Below, piece after piece: positions 1-51,726 of a stretch of DNA of 64,000 nt. The DNA lies in NCBI GenBank assembly GCA_009823395.1, contig CM020519.1, positions 13,115,501-13,179,500 of the forward strand, written 5' to 3'. How positions within the stretch are numbered: the stretch's first letter is position 1; every line of letters begins with the position of its first letter. A model generated the notes under the pieces. That model was not told the origin of the DNA, ran no database searches, and worked only from the letters and a program-made list of their open reading frames with translations. The position numbers and the translations under genes were made by a program. This DNA comes from Thamnaconus septentrionalis (taxonomy: Eukaryota > Chordata > Actinopteri > Tetraodontiformes > Monacanthidae).

Positions 1-2390
1 GATCAATACAACTGCAAAGATAAACTACGAATTATCACACCAACCTTTAGAATATTGATTGATTATTTAGATCATTACTTGATAACTACATCATTTTATG
101 CTCAGATTGGTGATGTAATTTTGTTTTCTCTTAGGATGCCTTCATCCCTGATATTTTCCCAAAATGCCTACTGTGTGGTACAATATATTGTCTTAACCCC
201 ATTTTGATCAACTATACAGTTGCAGTGGTTTTGTATTTGAACATTACACAAGCATTTCCATGTGTTTTTGTCCACAAAAAAAAAAAAGCCGCGTTGATTT
301 AACATTAGCACCAACATACATGCAATGTTGGTAGTGAAAACGAAATAATATCTCTCTCTTTTTATTATCGTGGCATGTTTGAAAAATCATTTCTCGACAC
401 TCCAAGCTGACCTCGGCCTCGTCCCCCACGGTCCCGTTTTCGTTTCATCCCCTTCACACGCTGCAGATGTTCCCGGCCGGACTCTCTTCGCTGTGTAAAT
501 GGATAACGGTTTCATTATGAGGAAGAAAAGCAGGAATGCGACTCGGTGATGAATGGACATGGATGACTGAGAGACTGTTGCGATTCAATTTTTTTCCCCT
601 GGTTTTTTTTTTTTTCCTCAAAGAAGGAAAATGAGCTCATCAGTGTGGGCCCCCGGCGCAGTGCAACATGATGTGGTGTGATTTAATGAATGAGGGCACG
701 ATGATCTCTGGTCGGACACACAGCCAGAGAGAAAAAAAAAGAAGGGGATGTTTATTGCCATGATCCAATTAGAGCAAATATGTGCCCTCATGTAATCCCT
801 TAAACCGCGTACACGGATCATTGTCACTTGCAGGAAGAGGTTTGATTTCAGTCGATGACTTTTTAACCATGTCATTGTCAAAAGTCCGTCAGCCCTGTTG
901 TTCCCACCCTTGACTTCTTTTCTGTTTATGTTTTCATAAATTATTCTCTTCCGTGTGTACACGTGCGTGGCCAGCTGTCATATAACATTTTTCCACTGCA
1001 GTAACAGCATTTCTTCCTCTTTTTGGTTGATTATCACATAATGTACAAAATGAACGTATTTGTTTTTTTTAGCCACAGTATTGTCTCTCTAGCATGTAAC
1101 TCCCAACTAATGAGCAAATTCCATCCTTTTTCATTGTTCAGCTATTCAGAAATTGAAGACTAACTCACACACTATGGAAGGCAAACCTTTTTGATACTTC
1201 CACCAAGTTGGTGACAAAGCGCTAGTGTAGGGTTTCAGCGTACTGACATTCATCCCCTTGGCCAGCCTGTTTTGATGTCCTTTGTAAAACTTCGAAAGAA
1301 AAAAAAAAATACTGATTTTGTCAGGAAAGTAAATTTTCATGTTTTTGCAGATGACTGTAAACACATGGCTGAGTCACATACTGGAGGTCTGAAGTTACTT
1401 ACATAATTAGTCCAAGTAAACAAGTGTCTGAAAATAGGTAAAATATGAGACCAATAATCCTCGCGTTGAAAAGATTATCTTAAAAACAGCATATCCACAT
1501 AATAAATTTTTATTTAAAAATAAATGATGATTATTTTTTAACCTAATATGTAAAAGCTTTCAGATGAATCTTTTTACTGTACAGCTAAGTATACTTCAAG
1601 TGAAGTGAAGAGTAGCTTTCAGTTCACCTTGCAGCGATATCAGGAACACGCATGCTCTTCTCTCAGAGCCGACAGATGCTTTATTATTTTCAGGAATGCA
1701 CATACAACATTTTAGTGGTAAAAACCCGACAGAACATTGTGTAAAAACGTTCCTCCTGTAATTATTCATCAAGGATTCTTCAACATAAGCTGGTTTGATT
1801 CAGGCCCACTTACCTCTGTGTGTGTGTGTGTGCATGTATGCATGTTTGACACGAGCTCCGTTACTTCTAAATGTGTTACGAGCGCCAACGTCTAACGTAA
1901 AGCAGGCACATTTATAATTCTCTGCAATTGGAGTTATTATGTAAGACGAGCATAGAAAAGTCTTTGTGCAACCAAGGGGGGAAAAATGCAAATGGTTTAG
2001 GTCACTTAGATTGCAATGTGGCCTCGCTTTAAAGGGTAACAGTACCGGGCAGCATTACGCTTTCAAAGCGTTCGAGTCAATTCGTCCCATCTGGCAGGTC
2101 AGAGGTGAGCCCAGGTCAGAGGTGCATCTGACTAAGTAATCTGGCCACCAGGAAATCAATCAAGGCAGCTTCACCCTCCTGATATCTGACAGAAACAACA
2201 TGAAGCAGTGAGGAGATTCTTCACTTGGAACCCTGGTGACGGATCTTTGCGCTGACTCAACTGCTCTTATCTGCTACTCAGACAGCGCAGCTATACGACC
2301 TGGTCTGTCCAGACCTTCTCCTGCCTCTATACTAGCCAATCAACACCTGTTCTGCCAGATTCCTGAGCATATTTAGGCTAATTGAAATAA

Positions 2391-2705
2391 GGTCCAGTGT
2401 GTAATATTTGGCTTGATTTATGAATTTTATATTGGTAAAAGTTTATACTGTATATTTCCCACAAATACATTAATAAAAGTGTATTATATTTAAGCGTGTT
2501 TCATATTTAGGGTGACTAGTTGCGGCTTCGAATAAACCAACGAAGAAGAAGGTGGACGAGGTACCCGGTTGTGGGTGCACAGGCCACTGCAGTTCACTGG
2601 CAAGCTCTGGAAGGGGAGGGAGAGTGAGACACAGCAATCTAAAATATAACCACTTGATGTCGCTGTTTCTCCTTAAAAACCTCCAAATATTACACACTCA
2701 ACCTG
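2391..2705 (+). mobile_element. Inverted-repeat element, copy A
   Basis: The copy starts with a motif containing CAGTGTGTAATATTTGG and ends with its near complement CCAAATATTACACACT, so the termini are inverted repeats of about 17-20 bases. It shares an internal block (AATAAACCAACGAAGAAGAA, then the ACCACTTGATGTCG-like block near the end) with copies at 32407-32878 and 54988-55441. No protein is encoded. It looks like a non-autonomous DNA transposon or foldback element. I cannot assign the superfamily. Confidence 0.75.
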
Positions 2706-2975
2706 TAACTAAATCGCTGCCTCTGCCTCTGCCAGCGCGGGTCCGACACAACTAGAAGCCCAACAGCAGATACCCCACTGATATGAGAAAGGGAGGATTT
2801 TTTTTTTCTTCTTCGCTTTTTCATTTTAAAGAGGAAAATGACAAATGACATAAGATATACAAAGTGTTATCTTTTCCTGCAATGTTAGAAGGCATATGGC
2901 CAAAGCTGAGAGGTGTCGCAAGTCTCTTGAGAAGGAAACTGTGACCTCCTTGGAAACCACACATTCCTAGGTGGT

Positions 2976-3006
2976 CCACTATACACTGGACCACCGTGTA
3001 TAGTGG
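2976..3006. repeat. Short hairpin
   Basis: CCACTATACAC (2976-2986) is exactly complementary to GTGTATAGTGG (2996-3006), with a nine-base loop. Confidence 0.6.
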
Positions 3007-3136
3007 TTCAATTAAACAGACCTTATCAGATGCACATATATACCAAAATGTGTTTGCCTGGTTGTAAAATGTCCCTATTTTTTTGTTGTTGCATGAACTC
3101 AACATGTTCCCTGTGTATTGACCTACTGTGCCTCTG

Positions 3137-3142
3137 TTTATT
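3137..3142 (-). terminator. Possible scara5 poly(A) signal
   Basis: TTTATT on the plus strand reads AATAAA in the direction of scara5. It is the first canonical hexamer I found after the stop codon, about 1.84 kb away. A non-canonical signal nearer the stop could be the real one. Confidence 0.25.
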
Positions 3143-4978
3143 GTTTCACTGTTTCTGCGGCAAATTTCAGATTTTTTTTTTTTTTTTAGCCCGCCTTGTT
3201 TGATTATTCTTTGACCAAATTTCCTTTGCCAGATTACATCTAAGGGAACTTGTTTTTGCCTGCTGCCCTCCCACTTTGGTTCCAACTCCTTCCCAGTGTG
3301 TTTTTGGCACCATTAAAAGATTAGAGCAGTCCAGAGCCCAGGCTAACTCTCAATCCAAAATCAAATTTTATGAGGAAAACAGCTGCAACTGGCCCACTTT
3401 AGAGCATTCAAGGAAAAAGAACAGTACTGATTGCATCAATGCTGATGGCAAAGACATTCTACTTTGTATTATCATACACACTGAATGCACTGGAAACATC
3501 AGTAAGGCACATACTGCAGTGCTTCTGTTAGAAATATATTTCTGTAGTTGCTCTGCGGAGGTTAGCGGTGAGCAAAGTTGTGACTAGCATTATAGAAGTG
3601 AAAAACATTGCAATCTAGCTTTCCGGAAAGCCATTGTCGCTGAAGTGTGAGATGTGTTCACTCGTACTTGATATCAAACAACGTATTAAAGTACAGATGG
3701 ACAAACTTTGTAGTTTCTACTAAAAGGCAGACATCACATAACCAGAGTTCAGTCATATAAGACACAGTCATCTATTGAGTCCTCTCGCTTTTTCGTGTAA
3801 GTTCTTCTATTGCAGATTGATGTTTAAAGGGGAAACATGTCATAGAGACAAAGGCACAGAACGTGAGGTAGAAAAGGCAATTTGTGGCTGCACTGACTTA
3901 AAAAAAAAAAAAAATTCAGATCCAAAATTAACCTTTGTATGACCGTAAACTCATAGTCCCCACAGTAAGACAGTGGACCTCACGGGAATTCATGGTTTTT
4001 CTTTGGGGGTGTGGAGTATATAAATAATAATAAGGAATTTGGAGGGGGAATAAATGGTGTCCCCTCATTTCCTGTTGGGTCAAAAAAAATGATGAGGGAG
4101 ACACTTGAGGAGCATCAGTGAGTGCGGAAGAAACCTTGGCGGAAAATGTTCAGTTCTGCTTGTTGTCTTGTGTGTGTGTTTGACAGAAAGACACTGCGGT
4201 AAATTGTCATGCGTGACCGGTGTCCATAAAAGTGTTCTATTCATTGCTTCTATTTTCTAAATGTGCTTTATCAATTAACAGTAACGTCTGATATAAGATT
4301 ATTTACAAAAAAATACAATGCTCTGTATGTTGTTTGCGTTGTATATAATAATTTGCTTTCAGTTAATCACTTGTGGCGCACAGGGCATAGACAGCGAAGT
4401 AAATCTCTGTATATGCGCTCATCACAGCTGAGAGAGAAATCACAAAAGATTAAATCTGAGCATCTATTCCATTGCGGTTGCAGACAAAGGGCGTCTTCAC
4501 GCTGGCGAATGTGCGTTTTTGCGGAGGGACTCAACACAACTCAAATCACGTAATCAAACAGGCTCTGTGCATTGAATCGGAGTATGAGATCTCGGTTAAA
4601 AATATAACTTTGCACCTTGGAGTCTCGACGGTTTTTTACAGGTGAAGCAGCGCGCGGAGGACGATCGAGGACGGGCTCGGCAGAGTCTTTGCATCCTTTC
4701 CGTCGTCCGCGAAAATCCAAAGCTGTGCGACGATGGAGCTTTTTTTGGATGCGCTTCCTCCCCGACACTCCACTGCAGTTTCACCCTTCGAGGTTTGCCG
4801 AGGAATTCCCTTATTTTTTGCTCGTAAAAAAAACCACAACAACAACGACGACGACGACGACACGACACGCGCGCGACGTCCCCTCAACGACGGGATCTAA
4901 ACGCCCCGTCGCGCCTCCTTAACAAGGTCGGCCGTTCAGGAAGCGTGCGGCCGTGCGGGAGCGCCGGGGCCGTAAAGT

Positions 4979-43627
<38,649 letters not shown>

Positions 43628-46600
43628 CTGAGAAGGGGAAAAGATGTATGCACAATCAAGCATCATCGAGTAGTCATGCCGACAAACATTTGGCTGGTAG
43701 ATATAAGTCAAAGATAAGGAAATAATGGGTCTTAACGTCCACTTAATTCCAGAAATAAGCATTTAAGATCTTTTTTGTGAGGGAAGTCATTCACTACATA
43801 GTTGATATGATGATCAACTACATGCTTCAAGCGTCCTCAGACGATCAACCTCTGATCCACCTTGTCTGTACATCATAATAAACTTTAGAACAGAAAGAGA
43901 GAGCAGTCTGATAACCTTTCAAATGTTTTTAATGAAAAAATGAAGTATTTTTTGTCGAAACTTGACTAAGAAAAATCTCATCGTAGTTCATAATGCATTC
44001 ACGGTTGTTGGATTTATTCTAGCAGCTGTGATGTTGGAAAGCATTTGAGAGTGTGTGGACTGCAATAGGTAATAAATAGTGCAAAACGCTTTGACAGATG
44101 TGGATAGATTAGTATTCCAGCTAAAAACAGGAGCCAGAGAGTTACATAAATCTGACATAAATATTTTCTGCTCGGGGGAAAAAAAAAAAGTGTGTCAAAA
44201 ACCACATGTACTAAATCCCTTGTCAACACAGTGGTATCTCTGTCATTGCTGAGTGGACATCCAGCACACTGACAATGATCTTGAGTTTTGAATAGCTTTC
44301 AGCTTATTTTAGTTGGTCAAATTAGCTAGCTAACCTGCAGCCAAATCCTAGTTTAACTACCATGAGCTAAGCCTGATAGCGTCCCTTGTTAGGCAAGAGT
44401 TCTCCAAGCTGCTCTGTAACGAAATATCGTTGCATCGGGATGAACACGAAAAAGAACAAAAGGACAAGAGGCGTGACGGGGAGACTTTTCAGGCGTAGAT
44501 ATCTCAGCGGCTCAAAATTAAATCGGCCGCAGCTGGGAGCCGGCGCTCAACCCCCACGAGTGACCGGGAGCAGATCTGACTGTTTGACAAAGTCATTAAA
44601 AATTGCTCAGTCTGGACTTTCTCATTTTCAGCGGGGCAGGTTGGGTCAGTGTGACATTTAGGCCAGTGGTAGGGCAGAATCCATTACAGGCACCTTGGAG
44701 ATCCCAGTAAACTCTGCTTTACTCTCCCCGGTTGCGAGAGTGTCCCTGGAGAATGTGTGTGTGTGTTTAAAGGGTGAGAACATGAGGCAATTTATGTTGT
44801 AATTACACTCGAGTTTGTTGGAATAAGCCGATAATTAAGGCCTGAGATGGTATCTGTCAGTCAGCAGCTGCAGCCAGTGGTGGGAAAAACTCATGCTTGA
44901 CCCCTGCAACAGTGAATAATGCTAATGGGGCCATCTGATTTCAGCAGGAAAGTCTTTTCAGGAATGGATGTGATGTGAGAACGTTTAACATTGAGCTGTG
45001 TAAAGCAGCAGATTAATTCCTAAAAATGTCAATTTGGAAAACCTTGCATTTATTTAAGTTATTTTTCTCCATTTAATTCACAGTCTGTGTTTTTAAAATT
45101 AATCATTTATCATTGGTTTATTGAAATGATTTATCATTTCCTAACCACGAGTTGAAAATGGTATTTTATTCCAGGAAAAATAGGAAACGGAAAAATAATA
45201 ATGATTAAAAGATAAAATGAAAGAGAGAGAGAGAGAAAATAACTTCTCTAATCGGTAATGAAGTAGAAGGGTTTCCGGGTGTTGTGAAATTGACTCCAAC
45301 AATTGCTGCTATGGATGAAATAGTTTAAACCTTAGCATCCATTAGCATAATTGTAGGACCACCGGAGGGGATAACACTCTTTCCTTGCCTAACACTGCAC
45401 GCTGATCACAATCCTGTTTATAAAAACCAAAAAGCATTTTAATGATTATATTTAAAAGTGAAGCATTAACTCCTTTAAACAAGTTGGAGTACATTTGAAC
45501 TGGCTTTTCCTGAACTAATAGCAACAAACTGTCCATAAACCTCCCCTGACACAGTTTAGATCAGAACAAAGATTTCATTCATTCATTCATTCATGCATTG
45601 ATTCATTTTCTATCACTGCTGATCTGGCACTCAAGTTAGTGGTGGAACTGGTGCGTGTCCAGTTTGTCCAGGTGGGAGCAAGTTGTCAGTCCAGTGTAGG
45701 GCAACAGAGTGTGTCAAATTTGTGATATCCAGTTTAAAAGTTGTCTAATAAATCAGTATATAGTATCAGAGTAAATAAATCACCTGCTCCGTTCCCCAAA
45801 ATTCAATTAGAGCGGATTCAATCTATGCACAGGCTGAATTCCCCCACAAAGTGAAAAAGGAACTTCAGTTGGCGCCTGTATTTGAGTTTTGACCGTCCTT
45901 CTAATAGGGTCATGGTCTGATCACGGGGGCCACTGTCAGGCCTTTGCCAGTGCTCCGTGGGGTCAGTTCCTCCTCTTTGTCCAAAAAAAAAACCATGCAT
46001 ATTAGGCGGACTCTCAGTTGACTGTTAGGCGTGAGTGAAAATGACAGTGCACAGCGTGTGGCTCTGGCACGAACTGGCAACTTCTCCAGGGTGTAACCTG
46101 CCTTCATCAAGACGTTCCAGAAAACCACAGTCCTTGAGACTTGCAGGGTAGGAAATGAACGGATGGAGCTGCATCTCTTTCATTTCCAGAGACACCCACA
46201 GCAAATTGCGTGTTTTTGTTTTAATTCATTTTGGCATCAAGAGGAGAATGACTTGGGCACAGCCAAGGTCGGAACTTGGATTCACGTCAGGATCAGGACA
46301 CCAGGGGATAAGAGGATGACTTAAAAAAAAAAAAAAAGAAGGAAGTGTAAATTCTTGACCTTGTGCCTTAGTTTCGCTCTCCTCACTTCTTTCCCCGACA
46401 ACAACTGAGTGATCTTCCCTTCCCCCCCCTACAACCTAACACTTGTTTGCATGAAAATGCGTGAGAGGCTCTGAGGGGAAATGCTGACCACCCAGAGTGG
46501 CATCTGAATCAGTAACTTTGGGGAGATCACAAGACAGAGTTTGCAACTTGGCGGCTGGCTGTATTTTATGAAGGCATTCCAGAACTGAGTTTCAATACAA

Positions 46601-46732
46601 AATCGAACAACTATGTAAATATAAGACTGTTAAAAAAAAAAAAAAAAAGGCTGAGAAAATATTTGAGCAAACTGCTTTCTTGGGGTTTGTTACGATACAT
46701 AGCCTATAGATCACGCAGATTCGATTCAGTCA

Positions 46733-46790
46733 ATCGATCAATCAATCAATCAATCAATCAAGCAACTTTTATTTTATAAAGCGCTTAATC
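46733..46790 (-). mobile_element. LINE/SINE 3' tail with (GATT)n
   Basis: Read on the minus strand, AGCGCTTTATAAAATAAAAG is followed by TTGCTTGATTGATTGATTG, the usual tail plus simple repeat of fish non-LTR elements. Confidence 0.5.
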
Positions 46791-47151
46791 TTGCCATGTG
46801 TCTTTTGAAACATCTACCACGCTGTATTTCTCCTCAACATGCTCACATCACGCTTGTCACTGCTGCTCCTGTGTCTCCGCTATAATTAATGGTCGAGGGT
46901 ATCGCCCTGTCCCACCGCTTTGGCACTCATCCTGCTGCTTAATCAGCCGAGCGCACTATTAACCCACATTTCATGGTTAATTAAAGGCAGAGATACTTCA
47001 CCCATGACCGCTGAAACACAAAGCGGCAACTTCCTGCCGGGCACTCGAGTGCAACCAGCGTTTCCGCTCACGGTCCGACCAGCCGCCTGTCGTCATTCAC
47101 TGACAGACCTGAGTTCACCAACTTGTCAGTGTTTGTCTTACAGGTTTAGAC

Positions 47152-47543
47152 CAGGGGTGGGCAAACCTTTTGACAGGTGGGCCACAGTGGGTTCTAAAAT
47201 TTGACCGAGGGGGCCGGAGCAGGAGCAGGAGCGGGAGCAGGTGGATGGAGTGTTTTGGTGACCCACCTCATAGGAGGAAAAAACATATCATGGGATATGT
47301 TGAAAACATGTGCGTCAATGTCAATTGAAAATGAACAAAACCTCCAACAAGATGTGTCTTTGAAGCCCCCAGTATTTAGCCCCTTAATGAAATGAATCTT
47401 AAAATACAGGGGAAAAAATTGGATGAAACACGTATATTTTATAACTTAATGACTATTTATGGAATTTCTTCAAGTTCGATGGGCCGCATTAAAAAGTTTA
47501 ACCGGCCGCATATGGCCCCCGGGCCGTAGTTTGCCCACGCCTG
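47152..47543. mobile_element. Non-autonomous hAT element
   Basis: The left end CAGGGGTGGGCAAACC and the complement of the right end CAGGCGTGGGCAAACTACGG are inverted repeats typical of hAT elements. The inside has GGTTCTAAAATTTGACCGAG, a (GGAGCA)n stretch and GGCCGCATATGGCCCCCGGG. Flanks resemble an eroded 8-base target duplication (GTTTAGAC / CGCAAGAC). No transposase. Confidence 0.75.
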
Positions 47544-48058
47544 CGCAAGACTCATAATCATCACGTTCCAATCAAGCATATACACACTTACTTATATCCA
47601 ATAACTTCTGGAAATCGTTTTGAAAAAGCTTTGGTCTCAACAGGTGAAACCACTGAACATCTTTAATAAGACTTCCTGAAAAAATGAAAATAAAAATAAA
47701 AGCATCGCAAATGAGATCCAATTTTGACAAAATGAAGATAAATAAATAAATAAACGTCTTCTGTCCCACCTGGCCCGCTGCTGCTGGAGAAAACAATCAC
47801 AGCTCCGCGTTTGGCATAATCCCCCTCAGACAGAAGCGTCTTGACAGCGAGGCTCGTCCACGGCGTCGGTTGTCATCCGGGACCGCATGAGATGAGAGCG
47901 GCGGTCACCACTGCGGCTCTTGTGTGTGTGTGTGTGTCTGTGTGGAGAACAAGCTCACGCTTCCACTGTTATAGCCACAACAACGTCACGTGAATGTCAA
48001 AGGAACCCCGCAACTTTACCGTGAAGAATCGACTGCTGGCTCCAGCTGCTGTATAGTA

Positions 48059-48074
48059 TCGCCCCCTAGTGGCT
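48059..48074 (-). promoter_or_regulatory. CTCF-like motif
   Basis: The minus strand reads GCCACTAGGGGGCGA, matching the core of the vertebrate CTCF consensus (CCASYAGRKGGC). It lies between scara5 and samd12. Motif only; no binding data. Confidence 0.4.
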
Positions 48075-48396
48075 GAATCTCTAAAATACCGTGGATTTCA
48101 ACTTGGACAAGTGTTGCATTTAAAAACGAAAAATAACTGTGATGTTCTTGTGTTGACTGTTTAACCTTTCAAATAATTTCTAATGGTTATGTTGTATGGA
48201 TTTCATTTACTTTACTTTCCGTGGGATGAGTGTTGATTGAAAATTACTCTTATTTTGATTTTTTTTTTTTTTTTTCCCCCTTTGGAAGCAATGAGGTGAG
48301 AAGTTTCTTGGTTTGGGTTTTGAGCTACCTTTATTTTGAAAACTAATAGCAGCCACAGCGGAACACTATACAGGAAGTTAACTGGACTCACCTTTC

Positions 48397-48556
48397 ATGG
48401 TTTGTTTTAGCCCCAGGAAAGAGCAAACTACTCACAGTTACCGCGGATACTCTCACTTCCGACAGCACCTGAAGGTTGCACAAGAGCAGCTTCGCCACGC
48501 CCTGCTGAGTCAGAAAGGTGCGAGAGAATGCAGTCAGTTTTTCGTGAAGTGTGCAG
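48397..48556 (+). CDS. Candidate upstream exon of samd12
   Basis: An open stretch from ATG 48397 reads MVCFSPRKEQTTHSYRGYSH and FRQHLKVAQEQLRHALLSQK and reaches a donor (GCAG before GTATAC) at 48556 in phase 1, which fits the phase of the samd12 exon at 51580. If spliced it would add about 62 residues before the methionine at 51606. I do not recognise the sequence, and a phase match has a one-in-three chance. Confidence 0.15.
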
Positions 48557-49054
48557 GTATACAAAAACAAGAAAAGAAAGGGGACGCCATTTAGAACTAG
48601 TCGGACAGAGGTGAACACAACTTACTGTTACATTGCCAAGACTCGTGTAACGTTTGCTCTAGACTTTGCTTTGGACTCTGAACGCGACGGGTGCAGTTTT
48701 ACAGGTAAATGCAAATCCGCAAAAACAAACGAAAACAAAGCGAGGAAATATTTACATGAACAGTCCGACAGTGTGTAGTCTCGATGCTATTGAATCAGAA
48801 TGAGTCAGTTTGAATTACATCTTCCTCTGAAAAATACCTGTGATGCAGAATGTTGTCAATGTCAACGGGTAAAGGTGTCTGCCTCGCTTGGAACACCACA
48901 GCTGCATCTGACTGAATAATGTACACACCGTCTGAACTGTGATCAAGGACGTTACGTCATCTTACCAAGGACACCAGAAGAAAGCCTTGTTTTGTTGTTG
49001 GTGTTGTCGTTTTACTACATTTGGAATAAATGGTAAAAGGCAGTTCTGTAAAAA

Positions 49055-49070
49055 GCCACAAGGTGGCAGC
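49055..49070 (+). promoter_or_regulatory. CTCF-like motif
   Basis: GCCACAAGGTGGCAGC has one mismatch to the CTCF core consensus. Confidence 0.3.
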
Positions 49071-50644
49071 AGTACGCCTCGAGATTCGACACTTGGACGT
49101 TGCTGACTTTTAAAAATGTTTTTTTTTTTTTTTTGAAAGTCCCGTTATTAGGCAAGATTGATGTCGGGGTTTTCGAACAAAAACGTGTGTCTCATCCTGT
49201 CTGCATGTCAGCCTTTTATTGATTTATTTAAAAAAAAAAAAAATTCATTTCACAAAGGCCAAAGATTCCTTGAAAACACTCCCAGTCAAGACAGTCCACT
49301 TTTTTTTTTATTTTTTTTTTTTTTTACCATTTTTGTCCCCTTCCAAAAATATGGAAGGTGCATAAAACCATGGGTTTTACGAGGACATTAGCTTCATAAG
49401 TGTATTATATGCTTTTAGCATATTAGCTTCAGATTGGCTTGATATGTAGTTTTCTGGACACATTTTTTTTTTTAATATACAAATAAAAAGATCTAACACT
49501 GGGAAGTTTAATATCAGGGTCAAAAGATGTCAGAAAGAGCGGTTTCCATTGTATTGGTTTGCAGTCGTAAATGGAAGCAGCTAGTGACTTGTTTAGTTCT
49601 TCGTTTGGGTTAACTTGAGGTTGCAATTGAAGATAAAGTACAATCAGCAGGTAGAACATTAGGGGAGGTCCTGTTAATGAGACGTTTCCTCTAAAGTGAA
49701 ACAGACGCCTTCCAGATTTTTAGTCACTGCAAGTAACATGTCGAAGGGTCGAGTTAAAATTCAATTTTGACTTGGATGACCACATTAAAAAAAACTCAGT
49801 TGATTTGGTGCCAAACCCTCTCAACGTGGCCCCCGACTTGTAAATATGTAATTTCCGTGGGTCAGTGTTACTCCGGTTAATCAGTACAGTTCTGCGTATA
49901 TTCTCATATGGCCCCACGTAAATGTCACAACAGGTTTTTGCTCCATAGAGGCGCCGCCCTAGAGGACAGTATTGCGGCGCAAGGCCAAATCAACTTCTTT
50001 GACCGCGTGGTCTCTTATGTCAGTTTCGCCTTACTTTTCTGTGCAGCTCAGAGGGCCGAAGTCAACCGCGGCCACTTATTTGCCGTCGCGTTTCGAAATG
50101 TCGCTGAACTAACAAGTGGAAAATAGGCTTATACTTAGCAGGAAGGTGACACGGCCTGGGAGGGGGAGTTAAGCCAAGGCTTCAAATATCAAAAGAAAAT
50201 GTTATTTCCTCATTTTCGGGTCTACCACGTCCATGTAGGCAGCTGCAGTGTCAGGAGGCATGTGCTGTGGCCAATAAATTAGTAGTAATTAGAGCATCGT
50301 CAGTATGCTTACCCTTGACTTTCAGGATCGGCTGGCCTAAGTCATTTAAATGACAAGTCAGTGCGTAAGCCTCTTTTAGAGGACAGTCAACTCTTTAGCA
50401 CCAAAACCAACTGTTTAGGCACATAGAAGCAAAACAGCAGGACTCTCTATCAATAACATGGAACACAGCATGTCTACACAGGTTCATATAGAAATACGTT
50501 GTAATAATCAAGTCATAAAGTAAGGTTTTAGTTTGATCAAGAGCTATTATGCTGTACAGGGAATATTTGATTCTGTTTGTTGTTTTAGCCTAATGAAGTC
50601 TCTCTTCGAACCTATCAGAATCAAAAATCTGGCATGCTAACATA

Positions 50645-51217
50645 TTGGAATACACGGTTGTTGGGATTACTCCATAAAAGTAATCCAACTACTGATTACT
50701 GATTACTCCTTAAAAAGTTAATCTAGATTATTTCTTTAACTAATTTGTTTCATAAGTAATCAATTACGAATTACTTTAGTTAAAAAAAAAAGGATTAACA
50801 GTTGAGAACGTCTTGTTTCCTGCACATAATGCACAACAAACCACAATATTCTTTCATTTTGACGAGATGAACTCAAAATAATGTTTGTTTTCCAGCTATC
50901 AAACACAATTGCTGTTTTTTCTGTTGCCGCCGCCATGCTTGTTTTGGTGCGTCGTCGCAAATCAATGACGTTGCATGCATGGCTGCATCATCAATCTGTG
51001 ACATTGTTGTTTTTGGTTGTTTTTCTAAATTTCAGAAATTTTGTGGATAATAAGACATTTTTAGAAAAGTAATGGAATCGTTACTTGATAAAGTAATTAC
51101 GGTATAATTACCAGTTTTGCCAGAGTAATCCCGCTACATTACTCTGTTACTAAAAAAGTAGTTTAGTTACAGTCGTGGATTACTAAGTAATAGATTACTC
51201 ACCGACGCTGTTGGAAT
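50645..51217. mobile_element. DNA element with GTAATC-rich ends
   Basis: TTGGAAT at 50645-50651 and again at 51211-51217 flank 559 bases starting ACACGGTTGTTGGGATTACT and ending ATTACTCACCGACGCTG. Both ends are dense in GTAATC/GATTAC motifs, typical of a dispersed hAT-like fish element. No transposase frame. Confidence 0.6.
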
Positions 51218-51338
51218 TTAACTTTATGATTTTGCCCGACAGACAGAGAGAGTCTGAAGTCTGAAGTCAGTTGGTCGGTCGGTCACTTGAATAAACTAAA
51301 CACACGGAAAACTCGTTTGTCCTCCAGATTCATTTCGT

Positions 51339-51495
51339 GCAGTTTTTCATCCTGACTTTTCCACGCACTTGCAATTGCAAACACAGATCTAATTGTAACT
51401 AACCATCTTGCACCTTGCAAGAGTTGCCATTTATCTAAGCCCACACAACACAATACAACATAACACAGCAATCGAGGTGCTTTGTGCAATAAATA
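51339..51495 (+). repeat. Diverged direct repeat, left copy
   Basis: Shares GCAGTTTTT, CCAC.CACTTGCA, CTTGCACCTTGCAAG and CCACACAACACAA with 52981-53125, same orientation. The two copies bracket the samd12 coding exons. Confidence 0.6.
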
Positions 51496-51579
51496 AAATA
51501 TCATAAATCAAAATCAAAAACCTGGCAAGTTAAAATACTGCAATGCACTTGATGCTTTTGCCTGCTGTTTCCTTTGCAG

Positions 51580-51726
51580 AGTGTTTCTGGTGTGCTTGGA
51601 GGGTGATGGACCTGCCCAAGCGAGTGTCACAGTGGTCGGTGGCGGAGGTGTTGGACTGGTTGCAGTGCCAGTGCCCAGCTTACATGGGCACACTGCAGAA
51701 AGCCATCATTAAACATGATATCGCAG
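51580..51726 (+). CDS. samd12: samd12 exon with start codon, first half of SAM
   Basis: Acceptor CCTTTGCAG precedes 51580 and donor GTAGGA follows 51726. The frame is open from the acceptor (ECFWCAWRV) into MDLPKRVSQW, so the exon may be internal. ATG 51606 is the only methionine before the domain within the exon. Confidence 0.8.

Larger units (their letters stand above)
1..4978. other. Region 3' of scara5: UTR and intergenic DNA
   Basis: No coding gene is recognised on either strand. The part next to 4978 must be scara5 3' UTR. The nearest AATAAA on the minus strand that I found is at 3137-3142, which would give a UTR of about 1.8 kb, but this is not certain. A short (TG)n tract lies at 1816-1833 and one inverted-repeat element at 2391-2705. 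The rest is AT-rich with poly(A)/poly(T) runs. The open frames here are short and resemble no family I know. Confidence 0.6.
43628..48396. other. Intergenic/5' flank between scara5 and samd12
   Basis: It should hold the scara5 promoter and first non-coding exon. A CpG-richer segment at 47760-47900 has a possible minus-strand donor (CCAG before GTGGGA), but this is only a candidate. Stretches near 44780-44950 and 46880-47000 are rich in TAAT homeodomain-like cores and free of simple repeats. A LINE tail and one hAT element are listed separately. Confidence 0.45.
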
